Shown: positions 36,419 to 45,693, numbered from the stretch's first letter. The stretch: DNA of 58,730 bases from JAFKKF01 sp035651055 (GCA_035651055.1 DASRGK010000068.1:1-58730); one strand, 5' to 3'. Notes: a model not told the origin generated them from the sequence alone. Made by a program: numbers and translations.

Positions 36419-37801
36419 CTACAGATCGAAGCGTTCGTGGAGCTGCGGCATATACACGTCCGGGCCGCCAATCTGGGCGGCGAGGACGCGCATCGCCGGT
36501 TCTTCGCCGTGGACCAGGAAGGTGCGCCTGGCCGCGCTCGCCCGCTGCCAGCGGAGCAGCTCCGACTGGTCGGCGTGAGCGGAGAACCCGTTGATCGTAT
36601 AGACCTTGGCCCTGACCGGGATTTCCTCGCCGAAGATGCGGACCACGGGGGCGCGGTCGACGATCTGGCGGGCAAGGGTTCCGACCGCGGCGAAGCCGAC
36701 GATGATCACGCCCGTTGAGGGCCGCCCGATATTGTGCCGGAGATGGTGGACGACGCGCCCGCCGGTCGCCATCCCCGACCCGGCGATGATCACCGCGCCG
36801 CCGTGGATGACGTTCAGCTTCATCGAATCGGCGGTTTCCCGGACGAGGCGCAGCCCCGGCAGCGCGAGCGGATCGTCGCCCTTTTCGAGCATGGCGATCG
36901 TTTCCGGTTCGAGGCTTTCCGGGTGCCGCCTGAAGAGTTCGGTGGCGGAGACCGCCATGGGCGAATCGAGAAATACAGGGATCGAGGGCGCCAGCCGGTT
37001 CAGGGCGATCCCGGCATGGATGTAAAAGAGCAGCTCCTGCGCGCGCTCGATCGCAAAGGCCGGAATGACGACATTGCCGCCTCGGGCGAAGGTCTCGTTG
37101 ATCGCGGAATAGAACTCCTCGATCGAACTGCCGACGGGCTTGTGCAGGCGGTCGCCGTAGGTCGATTCGAGAACGACCACGTCCGATGGCGGCGGCATTG
37201 CGGGGTCGCGGAGGAGCGGGCGGCCGATGTTGCCGACGTCGCCGGACATGGTGAGGCGCACGGTGCGCCCGTTCTCGGTCAGGCGAAGGACGATGCTCGC
37301 CGAGCCGAGGATGTGGCCGGCGTCGATGTAGGTCGCGACGATGCCGGGCGCGACTTCCAGTTCTCGGCCGTACTCCGTGGTCCGGCCGAAGAAATCGAGA
37401 CAGTGCATGGCATCGAGCATCGAATAGAGCGGCTCGGCCGGCGGCAGCCCGCGCCGCTCGTTGCGGCGGGTCCGCCGGGCGTTGTCTTCGCTCTCCAGGC
37501 GCGCCGCGTCGAGAAGGACGATGCGGGTCAGCTCGCGCGTCGCCGCCGTCGCAATGATCTCGCCGTGGAATCCGCGCTTGACCAGGAGCGGCAGGCGTCC
37601 GCAGTGGTCGAGATGGGCGTGGGTGAGCAGGACCACGTCGATCGCGGCGGCGTCGAAGCCGAACGGCGCGGCATTCATCTCGTCGAGATCGCGGCTGCCC
37701 TGAAAGAGCCCGCAATCGACGAGGATTCGCTTCCCGGCGCACTCGATGAGGTGGCATGAGCCGGTAACGACGCGGTCGGCGCCGTGGAAGGATATCTGCA
37801 C
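36419..37801 (-). CDS. Beta-CASP metallo-beta-lactamase-fold RNase
   Basis: A 460-residue protein of the YSH1/CPSF73-like COG1236 family, RNA exonucleases or endonucleases. Zn ligands are in HAHLDH at 61-66, with further histidines in DAGHILGSAS and SGDVG. The beta-CASP insert includes STYGDR, PAFAIERAQEL and GSGMATGGR. The C-terminal GFSAHADQSELL completes the fold. I chose the GTG at 37801, with GGAG 6 nt upstream, since homologues begin right at this beta-strand (QISFHGA). An ATG at 37900 would add 33 residues but has no binding site. It is divergent from psuK. Confidence 0.85.
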   Translation of the reverse strand: MQISFHGADRVVTGSCHLIECAGKRILVDCGLFQGSRDLDEMNAAPFGFDAAAIDVVLLTHAHLDHCGRLPLLVKRGFHGEIIATAATRELTRIVLLDAARLESEDNARRTRRNERRGLPPAEPLYSMLDAMHCLDFFGRTTEYGRELEVAPGIVATYIDAGHILGSASIVLRLTENGRTVRLTMSGDVGNIGRPLLRDPAMPPPSDVVVLESTYGDRLHKPVGSSIEEFYSAINETFARGGNVVIPAFAIERAQELLFYIHAGIALNRLAPSIPVFLDSPMAVSATELFRRHPESLEPETIAMLEKGDDPLALPGLRLVRETADSMKLNVIHGGAVIIAGSGMATGGRVVHHLRHNIGRPSTGVIIVGFAAVGTLARQIVDRAPVVRIFGEEIPVRAKVYTINGFSAHADQSELLRWQRASAARRTFLVHGEEPAMRVLAAQIGGPDVYMPQLHERFDL

Positions 37802-37930
37802 CTGAAGCTCCGGCGAGGAGTAAGCTTGAGTCGGAACCGGCCGACCATCCAGGCGGACATTAAGGGCGGTCACCGAGGTTGCAAGCCGCGACTGGCCCAT
37901 GAATGATCGGCCAGCCCAGATCCGGAAGAG

Positions 37931-38890
37931 ATGAACACGCGCTTCGGCCCCTTCCAGGCGATAACGGTTTTCGGCGCGGCGACGGTCGACCGCCTGGCGG
38001 CGACCTTCGCGCCGCCGGTCCTCGCCGCCTCCAATCCGGGAAGCTCGAAGACGCTCGTCGGCGGCGTCGGCCTCAATGTCGCCACCGCCCTCAGCCGCCT
38101 CGGCCAGCAGGTCCGGTTCGTCGGACGAATCGGCGCCGACCCGGATGGCGAGGCGATCATCGCTACGGCGCGCGCCGCCGGCCTCGACACGGAGTCGATC
38201 GCGGTCTCGCCCCACGCCAAGACGGCCACCTACCATGCTGCGTTCGACGATACGGGCGGACTGATCCTCGGCGTCGCCGACATGGCGATCAACGACGAAC
38301 TGACGCCGGCGGCCGTGGCTGCGGCGGTCAATCAAACGCCGCGAAGCGGCTTCTGGGTCGTCGACGCAAACCTCCCAGCCGACACCCTCGACTTCCTCGT
38401 CGGCGAGGCGGAGGCGGCTCGGATCCCCATCGCCGCGCTCGGCGTCTCGCCGGCCAAGGCAGTCCGCCTCGTACCCCTCCTCGACCGGTTGAGCCTCCTA
38501 TTCGTCAACCGGCGCGAAGCGGGCGCGCTTCTCGATATTGCCGTCGACGATCGCCGCCCGCCGGCGAGCGAACTCGCCCGCGGCATGGCGCGGCGGCGGA
38601 CACGGAATTTCGTCCTGTCGGACGGCGCCGGTCCGCTCACGGTCTTCGCCGGGGAGGAGATGCGGTCCTTCGCCGCGCTGAAAGCCAAGGTGCGGAGGGT
38701 CAATGGCGGCGGCGATGCGCTGGCGGCAGGAACGATCCACGGACTGGCGCGCGGGGAGAGTCTGTTCGAGGCGGCGCTTTCCGGACTAGCGGCGGCGGCG
38801 ATTGCGGTTGAGAACGACAGGACGATCCTGGCCGACCTTGCGCCGGATGCGCTGAGGGCGCGGCTGGCGAGGGCTGGAGCCGCCACATGA
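37931..38890 (+). CDS. psuK: PfkB-family kinase, likely pseudouridine kinase
   Basis: A 319-residue ribokinase-fold enzyme. Signature 1 is GVGLNVATALSRLGQQVRFVG (about 45-65), and the catalytic motif is NGGGDALAAGTIHGLARG with the base aspartate at about 261. It overlaps psuG by 4 nt (ATGA). This pairing is the basis for the assignment: PsuK phosphorylates pseudouridine, and PsuG cleaves the product into uracil and ribose 5-phosphate. GGAAGAG just upstream supports the start. Confidence 0.88.
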   Translation: MNTRFGPFQAITVFGAATVDRLAATFAPPVLAASNPGSSKTLVGGVGLNVATALSRLGQQVRFVGRIGADPDGEAIIATARAAGLDTESIAVSPHAKTATYHAAFDDTGGLILGVADMAINDELTPAAVAAAVNQTPRSGFWVVDANLPADTLDFLVGEAEAARIPIAALGVSPAKAVRLVPLLDRLSLLFVNRREAGALLDIAVDDRRPPASELARGMARRRTRNFVLSDGAGPLTVFAGEEMRSFAALKAKVRRVNGGGDALAAGTIHGLARGESLFEAALSGLAAAAIAVENDRTILADLAPDALRARLARAGAAT

Positions 38891-39810
38891 TGCCGGCCCT
38901 TGCGGTTTCCGCCGAGGTTTCAAGCGCCCTGGCGGCGGGGAAGCCGGTGGTCGCGCTGGAAACCACGATCGTCAGTCACGGCATGCCGTGGCCGGAGAAT
39001 CTCGAGACGGCGCTGTCAGTCGAAGACGTCGTCCGCGATGCCGGCGCGATTCCGGCAGCGATCGCCGTGCTTGACGGCAAACTCCGGGTTGGCGTTTCGC
39101 GAGCCGAGCTGGAACGCCTCGCCAAGGCGAAAGACGTGCTGAAACTGTCCCGTGCAGACCTTGCTTTCGGCCTGGTTTCCGGCCGTCCGGGGGCGACGAC
39201 GGTGGCGGCGACAATGATCGTCGCCCGGCTGGCCCGCATCGGCGTTTTCGCCACCGGAGGCATCGGCGGCGTTCACCGCGGGGCCGCGACAAGCTTCGAC
39301 ATCTCGGCCGACCTTCAGGAACTGGCCCGGACAGATGTCATTGTCGTCGCCGCCGGCGCGAAGGCCCTCCTCGACCTGCCGAAGACGCTCGAGGTGCTCG
39401 AGACGCTGGGCGTCCCGGTCGTCTGTTACCGGAGCGACGTGTTCCCTGCATTCTGGTCGCGCGACAGCGGCCTCCCCGCCCCGATCCGCATGGACGATCC
39501 GGCGGCGATCGCCGCGTTCGCGGGCGCCCGGCGCGGACTGGCGCTGGGCGGCGGGCTGCTCGTCGCCAATCCCGTTCCGGTCGACGCAGAAATCCCCGCC
39601 GCCGATATGCAGGCAGCGATCGAGGCGGCAAACGATGAGGCCGCGGCGCAGCGCATCAGCGGAAAAGCGGTGACCCCCTTCCTCCTCGACCGGATTTTGA
39701 AACTTACCGGCGGACGCAGCCTCGCCACTAACGTCGCTCTCGTCCGCAACAATGCCAGGCTCGCCGCCGAGATCGCCGTCGCGGCCGCCGCAGGGGCCGG
39801 GAAAAGCTGA
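38887..39810 (+). CDS. psuG: Pseudouridine-5'-phosphate glycosidase
   Basis: A 307-residue enzyme that reversibly cleaves the C-glycosidic bond of pseudouridine 5'-phosphate. Strong family blocks are present: VALETTIVSHGMPWPEN (about 22-38), the catalytic lysine region GRPGATTVAATM, and FATGGIGGVHRGA near residue 120-132. It is translationally coupled to psuK. The pair lets the cell use pseudouridine from RNA turnover. A ribose-type ABC importer follows, but a regulator-site-like repeat lies between them. Confidence 0.95.
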   Translation: MMPALAVSAEVSSALAAGKPVVALETTIVSHGMPWPENLETALSVEDVVRDAGAIPAAIAVLDGKLRVGVSRAELERLAKAKDVLKLSRADLAFGLVSGRPGATTVAATMIVARLARIGVFATGGIGGVHRGAATSFDISADLQELARTDVIVVAAGAKALLDLPKTLEVLETLGVPVVCYRSDVFPAFWSRDSGLPAPIRMDDPAAIAAFAGARRGLALGGGLLVANPVPVDAEIPAADMQAAIEAANDEAAAQRISGKAVTPFLLDRILKLTGGRSLATNVALVRNNARLAAEIAVAAAAGAGKS

Positions 39811-39882
39811 CGCGCCGCACTTCTGTTTCGATCCCGCGACGCCATATCGGGAACATCGTCCTTGACAGGTTGCGGGACGAGT

Positions 39883-39896
39883 AGAATGAATGTTCC
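39883..39896. promoter_or_regulatory. IolR-like site before the first ABC importer
   Basis: AGAA-N6-TTCC (GGAACATTCATTCT on the minus strand) lies 59 nt before the ATPase gene start. It matches three other GGAA-N6-TTCY repeats in the sugar island and the IolR motif GGAA-N6-TTCC described in Sinorhizobium. Confidence 0.55.
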
Positions 39897-39954
39897 GACG
39901 ACCCCAAAAATGAGCTTGGATATTCCGCCAAGCCGACCGGGAGGAGGAAGCCGG

Positions 39955-40755
39955 GTGGAGTCCTCGGGGACGCCTCTACGCGAGCCGCCGCTGCTGCAAG
40001 CGCGAGGCATCAGCAAGTACTTCGGCGCGATCACCGCCCTCAACGGCGTCGACTTCTATCTCGCGCGCGGCGAGGTGCTCGGTGTCGTCGGCGACAACGG
40101 CGCCGGCAAATCGACGCTGATGAAGATCCTGTCCGGCCTGTTCATGCCAAGCGGCGGCGAGATCATCTTCGAGGGCCGGCCGGTGCGCTTCCAGAGTCCG
40201 CGCGACGCCCGCGCCGTCGGCATCGAGATGGTCTATCAGGACCTCGCGCTCGCCGGGAACATGCCGATCTTCGAAAACATCTATCTCGGCCGCGAGCCGG
40301 GCCGGAAGATCGGCGGCATCACCATCGTCGACCGGGCGCTGGCGCGCCGGATGGCAAGCGAGCACCTCGACCGGCTGAAGATCCATGTGAAATCGGTCGA
40401 CCAGAACGTCGAGGAACTGTCCGGAGGACAGCGGCAGGCGGTCGCGATCGCGCGCGCCACCGCCTTCGATGCACGCGTCATCATCATGGACGAGCCGACG
40501 GCGGCTCTGGCGGTGAAGGAGGTCGGGAAGGTGCTCGACCTGATCAGGAGCCTCAAGGATCACGGCGTCAGCGTCATCCTCATCAGCCATCGCATGGACG
40601 ACGTCTTCTACGTCTGCGACCGCGTCATGGCGCTCTTCCACGGCCGCAACTTCGCCGAAGCGCCGCTCAAGGGCACCAGCCGCAACGAAGTCATCGGCTG
40701 GATCATGGGAACGAAGAACCACACGGAAACGCTCGCCCATGACCGAGTCCAGTAG
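39955..40755 (+). CDS. Sugar ABC transporter ATP-binding protein (first system)
   Basis: A 266-residue ATPase with one nucleotide-binding domain, unlike the tandem RbsA type; it resembles FrcA. Walker A is GDNGAGKST, the ABC signature is LSGGQRQ, Walker B is VIIMDEPTAAL and the switch histidine is in LISHRMD. I chose the GTG at 39955 because GGAGG lies 7 nt upstream; ATGs further upstream have no such site. Its end overlaps the permease gene by 17 nt. The substrate is a monosaccharide-type compound; inositol is suggested by the shared operator motif and pseudouridine or ribose by the adjacent psuKG. Confidence 0.9.
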   Translation: MESSGTPLREPPLLQARGISKYFGAITALNGVDFYLARGEVLGVVGDNGAGKSTLMKILSGLFMPSGGEIIFEGRPVRFQSPRDARAVGIEMVYQDLALAGNMPIFENIYLGREPGRKIGGITIVDRALARRMASEHLDRLKIHVKSVDQNVEELSGGQRQAVAIARATAFDARVIIMDEPTAALAVKEVGKVLDLIRSLKDHGVSVILISHRMDDVFYVCDRVMALFHGRNFAEAPLKGTSRNEVIGWIMGTKNHTETLAHDRVQ

Positions 40756-41746
40756 CGAAGCGATCTCCCGTCGGTTCGAGGTCGGGCGCGTCGTCGAGCG
40801 CTACGGCATCATCGGCGTCGTCATCATCATGGCCCTGCTGCTCTATGCATTGCAGCCCGAATATTTCTTCAGCATCCAGAACGTCACCAACATCCTTCGC
40901 CAGATCGCGCTGAACGCACTTCTGGCGATCGGCATGTTCCTCGTCATCCTCACCGCCGGCATCGACCTTTCCGTCGGCTCGGTGCTGGCGCTCGCGATGA
41001 TGTCGCTGACAATGGCGAATGCCGACGGCGTCGCCTGGCCGATCGTCGTCCTCATCGGGCCGCTTGTCGGCATCGCCTGCGGGGCGGTGAACGGCCTCGG
41101 CCTCACCCTCCTCCGCCTGCCCCACCCGTTCATCATGACGCTCGGCACGCTCAACGTGGCGCGCGGTCTCACCAACCTCATTTCGGGCGGGCGGCCGATC
41201 TCCGGGCTCTATCGGGAAGTGCGCTATCTCGGCGCCGGGCAGATTCCGGTGCCGGGCCTCGGCGAGTTCGGCGCAATCCCGGTGAGCGCGGTCGTCATCC
41301 TCCTCGCCTATGTCGGCATCGCCTACTTCCTCAACCGGACCTCGATCGGCCGTCACATTTTTGCGATCGGCGGCAACCCGCAGGCGGCGCGGGTGAGCGG
41401 CATCAACGTCGATCGGATGCTTGTGCTCGTCTACACGCTCTGCGGCTTCTTCGCGGGACTGGCTGCGCTGCTCCTCGCCGGACGAACCGACTCGGGCTTC
41501 CCCAATGCCGGGATCGGCGCCGAACTGGACGCGATCGCGGCCGTGATCATCGGCGGGGCGAGCTTCTTCGGCGGGCGCGGCACCGTGCTCGGCGTATTCG
41601 CCGGCGTGCTCATCATGGGACTCCTGCGCAACGGCCTCAACCTCATGGACGTCAGCGTCTTCTGGCAGCAGCTACTCATCGGACTGATCATCATCCTGGC
41701 CGTCTATATCGACGTGCTGCGGCGGCGGGCGGCGGTCCGAACCTGA
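40739..41746 (+). CDS. Sugar ABC transporter permease (first system)
   Basis: A 335-residue RbsC/BPD_transp_2-type permease with about 9-10 helices. The conserved ILTAGIDLSVGSVLALA lies at about 66-82, GLTLLRLPHPFIMTLGTL follows, and the characteristic GRHIFAIGGNPQAARVSGI is near 205-223. It forms the membrane channel for the preceding ATPase and following binding protein. It overlaps the ATPase gene by 17 nt. Confidence 0.93.
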   Translation: MTESSSEAISRRFEVGRVVERYGIIGVVIIMALLLYALQPEYFFSIQNVTNILRQIALNALLAIGMFLVILTAGIDLSVGSVLALAMMSLTMANADGVAWPIVVLIGPLVGIACGAVNGLGLTLLRLPHPFIMTLGTLNVARGLTNLISGGRPISGLYREVRYLGAGQIPVPGLGEFGAIPVSAVVILLAYVGIAYFLNRTSIGRHIFAIGGNPQAARVSGINVDRMLVLVYTLCGFFAGLAALLLAGRTDSGFPNAGIGAELDAIAAVIIGGASFFGGRGTVLGVFAGVLIMGLLRNGLNLMDVSVFWQQLLIGLIIILAVYIDVLRRRAAVRT

Positions 41747-41821
41747 CACCGGCACGGCACTCAATCTCCGGTGCCGCGCCGTTCGGTTGACGGAGAGAAG
41801 GAGAAAACAGGGAGGACTTAC

Positions 41822-42727
41822 ATGAAGAAAGTGATTGCGCTCACCACTGCGATGCTGATGGGCAGCGTCTTTGCCGCCAACGCGACGACGGTCGTGGTCG
41901 CCATGAAGGGCCCGGGCTCGGGCAACCCGTTCTGGGCCGCCGTCCAGGCTGGCGCCGAAGCCAAGGGCAAGGAACTGGGCGTCAACGTGGTGGTTGTCGC
42001 TCCGCCGGAGGAAAGCGACATCCAGGGCCAGATCAACCTGGTCGAGGACCAGCTGGCGAAGAAGATCGATGCACTCGCCATCGCGCCGACCGACCCGAAC
42101 GCGCTGAAGCCGGTCGTCGACGAGGCGATCAAGCAGGGCGTCGGCGTCGTCTTCATCGATACCAAGGGCATCAACGAAGGCGTGACCTTCATCGGCACGA
42201 ACAACGAGGTCGGCGCCAAGCTCGGTGCGGACTACATCTGCAAGAACGTGCCGAAGGGCAGCGAGGTCGCCATCCTCCAGGGCATCATCACGCAGTCGAC
42301 CGGCAAGGCGCGGGCCGACGGCGCGCACAACGAACTGACCGCTTGCGGGATGAACGTCGTCGCCGAACAGCCGGCCGACTGGGATACGGGGAAGGCGCAG
42401 TCCGCGACCGAGAACATCCTCACCGGCCATCCGAAGCTCGCCGCGATCTTCGCCTCCAACGACAACATGGCGCTCGGCGCCGTGCAGGCAGTGAAGGCGG
42501 CGAACATGGCGGGCAAGGTCACCATCGTCGGCTTCGACGCCAACCCGAACGCCGCCGCGGCGGTGCTCGCCGGCGACATGGCGGCGACCGTCGCGCAGGC
42601 GCCGAAGAACATCGGCGCCTTCGGCGTCGAGAATGCTCTCAAGGTGAAGAAGGGCGAGAAGATCGATCCGGTGATCGACACCGGCACGGTGCTGGTCACC
42701 AAGGAGAACGCCAAGGACTACAAGTAG
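41822..42727 (+). CDS. Sugar ABC transporter substrate-binding protein (first system)
   Basis: A 301-residue periplasmic protein with a Sec signal peptide (MKKVIALTTAMLMGS to ANA, about 22 residues). It has the peripla_BP_4 fold of ribose/allose binders: KGPGSGNPFWAAVQAGAEA, then DALAIAPTDPNALKPVV and FASNDNMALGAVQAV. GGAGG lies 7 nt upstream of the ATG. The gene ends 26 nt before a strong terminator, so the importer is a three-gene operon. Confidence 0.93.
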   Translation: MKKVIALTTAMLMGSVFAANATTVVVAMKGPGSGNPFWAAVQAGAEAKGKELGVNVVVVAPPEESDIQGQINLVEDQLAKKIDALAIAPTDPNALKPVVDEAIKQGVGVVFIDTKGINEGVTFIGTNNEVGAKLGADYICKNVPKGSEVAILQGIITQSTGKARADGAHNELTACGMNVVAEQPADWDTGKAQSATENILTGHPKLAAIFASNDNMALGAVQAVKAANMAGKVTIVGFDANPNAAAAVLAGDMAATVAQAPKNIGAFGVENALKVKKGEKIDPVIDTGTVLVTKENAKDYK

Positions 42728-42753
42728 GCGAGCGTCTTCGACGGAAATTGCAG

Positions 42754-42782
42754 CCGGGGCCGCAATGCGGCCCCGGTTTTTC
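42754..42782 (+). terminator. Terminator of the first ABC operon
   Basis: A perfect 10-bp stem (42754-42763 with 42767-42776), loop AAT, then TTTTTC. It lies between convergent genes and directly ends the ABC operon. Confidence 0.9.
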
Positions 42783-42793
42783 GTCGGCTGCCT

Positions 42794-43810
42794 TCAGTTC
42801 TTCCGGGGCCGCTCGACGGGCACGATCGTGAAGCTTTTCGGCTTGCCGAGGCGGAGGACTTCCACTTTCACCTCGCGCCCGATGCGCTCCGCGGCGAGGA
42901 GACGGATGAAATCGTCGACGCCGGTGACCGGTTTCCCGTCGAGCGCGACGACAATATCGCCACGAAGCAGACCCGCCTGCGAGGCCGGTCCGTCCACCTC
43001 GACAGAGCGGAGCATGGCGCCGGTGGCGTTGCCGATGCCCGCGGCAAGCGCGTGGCGCCGGGGCACCGGCACCGTTTCCGCGCTGACGCCGACAAAGGCG
43101 CGGCGGACGCGGCCATGGCGGACCAGTTCGCCAAGCACGAACCTGGCGGTGTTGGAGGCGACCGCGAAGCAGATGCCCTGGGCGTCCCGGATGATGGCGG
43201 TGTTGACGCCGATCACCTCGCCGCGCGAGGAGACGAGCGGCCCGCCGGAATTGCCGGGATTGAGGGCAGCGTCGGTCTGGATGACGTCCTCGATCATTCG
43301 CCCGGTGCTGGCGCGGATCGAACGGCCGAGCGCCGAGATGACGCCGGCGGTGACGGTCGACTCGAAACCGAGCGGATTGCCGATCGCAACCACCAGTTGC
43401 CCGCGCACCAGCGCCTTCGAATCGCCGAGCGCCGCCAGCGGCAGGTCGCGGGCGGCGTTGGCGCGGATCAGCGCGAGGTCGGTGTCGGGATCCTCGCCGA
43501 TGAGCTGGGCGCTGGTCGTCCGGCCTTCCGAGTCGGCAAGCCGGATTTCGGCGAAGCCGTTGACGACGTGGCTGTTGGTGAGAATCAGGCCGTCCGGCGA
43601 GATGATGAAGCCCGAGCCGACCCCGCCGCGGCGGCCGCCCTTCTGCCGACTGTCGACCCGCACCACGGCCGGACCGACCTCGGCCGCGACCCGGGCGACC
43701 GCGCTCGAATAGGCGTCGAGCAACGCGCCCTCATCGACGGCCGCGTGGGGCGGGCTACCCGCAGGCGCCCCGTTGTCGTCGAGCACGAACTGAAAAGACT
43801 CGTCCAACAT
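42794..43810 (-). CDS. HtrA/DegP-like S1C serine protease with PDZ domain, no signal peptide
   Basis: A 338-residue trypsin-like protease with one PDZ domain. The catalytic triad is complete: H81 in TNSHVV, D111 in DTDLAL and S188 in GNSGGP. The PDZ domain covers about 250-335 (GPASQAGLLRGDIVVALDG). The N-terminus (MLDESFQFVLDDNG) is acidic and has no signal peptide or membrane anchor, so it appears cytoplasmic, which is unusual for HtrA proteins. The start at 43810 follows AGGGCAGGGA; an ATG 15 nt upstream would not add a signal. It sits between two ABC importer operons. Confidence 0.88.
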   Translation of the reverse strand: MLDESFQFVLDDNGAPAGSPPHAAVDEGALLDAYSSAVARVAAEVGPAVVRVDSRQKGGRRGGVGSGFIISPDGLILTNSHVVNGFAEIRLADSEGRTTSAQLIGEDPDTDLALIRANAARDLPLAALGDSKALVRGQLVVAIGNPLGFESTVTAGVISALGRSIRASTGRMIEDVIQTDAALNPGNSGGPLVSSRGEVIGVNTAIIRDAQGICFAVASNTARFVLGELVRHGRVRRAFVGVSAETVPVPRRHALAAGIGNATGAMLRSVEVDGPASQAGLLRGDIVVALDGKPVTGVDDFIRLLAAERIGREVKVEVLRLGKPKSFTIVPVERPRKN

Positions 43811-43878
43811 TCCCTGCCCTCGCATCCGAAGACCGGAAATGTGGGGTGGCGATCGGCACGACGGAAGGGGCCGCGTTT

Positions 43879-44736
43879 CTACAGGCGATAGAAGCGGCTG
43901 GCGGTCTCGCGATAGAGCTTGCGCAGGTTGCCCGGGCTCTCGCCGCTGGTGATGCGGTCGAGCGTGGCCACCCAGTCCGGATAGCGGATGGCGAGTTCGG
44001 CGACCGACCAGTCGCTGCCGAAGGCGCAGCGGTCGTAACCGAAGCACTCGATCGCATGGGCAACGTAGGGCGCGATCTGATCGTAGGTCCAGGCCTTGTG
44101 GTCCGCCTCCGTGGCGACGCCGGAGACCTTGCAGACGACATTGGGGAGCTTTGCCAGTTCGCGCATCTGCCGCCACCACGGTTCGCGGATGCCGGCCTTA
44201 ATTCCCGGCTTGCCGATGTGATCCAGGATGAAACTGACCTCCGGACAGCGGCGGACCAGTTCGATCGCGTCGCCTAGCTGCGGATGATAGATGCAGATGT
44301 CGAAGCCGAGATTGTATTTCGGCAGAAGCTTCACGGCTTCGACGAAGTCCGGGCGGATGCACCAGCCGGGCTCGTCGACGTGGCCCTGGATAAGGCGCCG
44401 GATGGAGCGGACGAGCGGGATCTTCGCGAGGTCGGCGACGAGGCCCTCGACTGCCCTGGCGCCACGCTCGAGCGGAGCCGAGGCGACGATGCCGGAGAGA
44501 CGCGGATCCGCCTTCGCCTGGGCCGCGACCCAGCGGGCCTCTTCGAGCTGATGGCCGTCGCGAACATCGACCTCGACGAAGACGTATCTGTCGATGGTGA
44601 CCGGGGCGCTGCGCTCCTTGAAATACGCGGGCAGATGCGGTTTGCCGAGGAGCGGTTCGCCTTTCATCCAGTCATACGGCAGCGCGTTCGGGTCATAGAC
44701 GTGGACATGGGAATCGATGATCGGAAAATCGGGCAC
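43879..44736 (-). CDS. Amidohydrolase-2 family lactonase-like protein
   Basis: A 285-residue TIM-barrel hydrolase of the amidohydrolase_2 family (COG3618), which includes L-fuconolactone, L-rhamnonolactone and 2-pyrone-4,6-dicarboxylate lactonases. Metal and catalytic motifs are IDSHVHVYDP (near residue 8), FILDHIGKPG (about 180) and the aspartate in RCAFGSDWSV (about 246). A sugar-lactone substrate suits the sugar island. The GTG at 44736 is preferred since AGGAGG lies 5 nt upstream. It is divergent from the second ABC importer and shares its operator-like site. Confidence 0.83.
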   Translation of the reverse strand: MPDFPIIDSHVHVYDPNALPYDWMKGEPLLGKPHLPAYFKERSAPVTIDRYVFVEVDVRDGHQLEEARWVAAQAKADPRLSGIVASAPLERGARAVEGLVADLAKIPLVRSIRRLIQGHVDEPGWCIRPDFVEAVKLLPKYNLGFDICIYHPQLGDAIELVRRCPEVSFILDHIGKPGIKAGIREPWWRQMRELAKLPNVVCKVSGVATEADHKAWTYDQIAPYVAHAIECFGYDRCAFGSDWSVAELAIRYPDWVATLDRITSGESPGNLRKLYRETASRFYRL

Positions 44737-44832
44737 GGCGTCCTCCTCGCTGCCTGTCCTGGGCACACTCTAGCCGCGGCACGCGTGCGCATAAAATGGG
44801 CCGGAACGCGCGGTACAATAGCTGGACAAGGC

Positions 44833-44846
44833 GGAACGGCCATTCT
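44833..44846. promoter_or_regulatory. IolR-like site before the second ABC importer
   Basis: GGAACGGCCATTCT (GGAA-N6-TTCT) lies in the 174-bp divergent region between the amidohydrolase and second ABC ATPase genes. It begins 14 nt after a -10-like TACAAT (44814-44819), a position that would suit repression. Confidence 0.6.
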
Positions 44847-44910
44847 ACTGTCCGCGCCGGATGGAAAACGCCATCCCAAGCGCAATAAGAAATCCAATCG
44901 GGAACGCTCG

Positions 44911-45693
44911 GTGGCAGTCCTTTCACTTCGAAAGATCTCGAAGAGCTTTGGCGCGATAAGAGCCCTGACGGACATCGACCTGGAGCTGGAACCTGGCGAG
45001 GTTCTAGGGCTCATGGGCGACAACGGGGCGGGCAAGTCGACGATGGTCAAGATCATCGCCGGCAACTTCCCGCCGACCTCCGGGGAGATCGTCCTCCAGG
45101 ACACGCCGGTCCATTTCCACAAGCCGCTCGACGCGCGGAACAGCGGGATCGAGATCGTCTACCAGGACTTGGCGCTCTGCGACAATCTGACCGCGGCCGC
45201 CAACGTGTTCCTCAGCCGTGAAGTGAGCACGCCGCTTGGCTTCAGCTGGCGCGCCAAGGACGGCAGGCGGTTCAGCTTCCCGCCGCTCAAGCTCCTCAAT
45301 TCGCGGGCCATGAGCGAACGTGCGGGCGAGCTTTTCGGCGAGCTCAAATCGGAAACCCGTCCGCATGACGTGGTGCGCCGCATGTCCGGCGGACAACGCC
45401 AGGCCGTCGCCATCGCACGCACCCGCCTGTCGGAAGCCAAGATCGTGCTGATGGACGAACCGACCGCGGCGATTTCGGTTCGCCAGGTGGCTCAGGTGCT
45501 GGACCTGATCCGCCGGCTGCGGGACCGGGGCATCGCCATCGTTCTCATCAGCCACCGCATGCCCGACGTGTTCGCGGTCGCCGACCGGGTGGCGGTTCTG
45601 CGCCGCGGCCGCAAGGTCGCCGAAAAGCCGATCGCCAAGTCGAGCCCGGAAGAAGTGACTGGCCTGATTACCGGAGCGATCCAGCATGCCTGA
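44911..45693 (+). CDS. Sugar ABC transporter ATP-binding protein (second system)
   Basis: A 260-residue single-domain ABC ATPase. Walker A is GDNGAGKST, the signature is MSGGQRQ, Walker B is IVLMDEPTAAI and the H-loop is LISHRMP. An insert around FSWRAKDGRRFSFPP lies before the signature. I chose the GTG at 44911, just before VLSLRKISKSFGAIRAL; upstream reading continues over the divergent promoter. It overlaps the permease gene by 8 nt. It is about half as similar to the first ATPase as would be expected from a recent duplication, so the two systems are not fresh copies. Confidence 0.9.
   Translation: MAVLSLRKISKSFGAIRALTDIDLELEPGEVLGLMGDNGAGKSTMVKIIAGNFPPTSGEIVLQDTPVHFHKPLDARNSGIEIVYQDLALCDNLTAAANVFLSREVSTPLGFSWRAKDGRRFSFPPLKLLNSRAMSERAGELFGELKSETRPHDVVRRMSGGQRQAVAIARTRLSEAKIVLMDEPTAAISVRQVAQVLDLIRRLRDRGIAIVLISHRMPDVFAVADRVAVLRRGRKVAEKPIAKSSPEEVTGLITGAIQHA

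Noticed and set aside
36419..38335. Longer start for the beta-CASP RNase reaching into psuK
   Set aside because: It would overlap the divergent psuK gene, and the GTG at 37801 has a proper binding site and matches homologue length.
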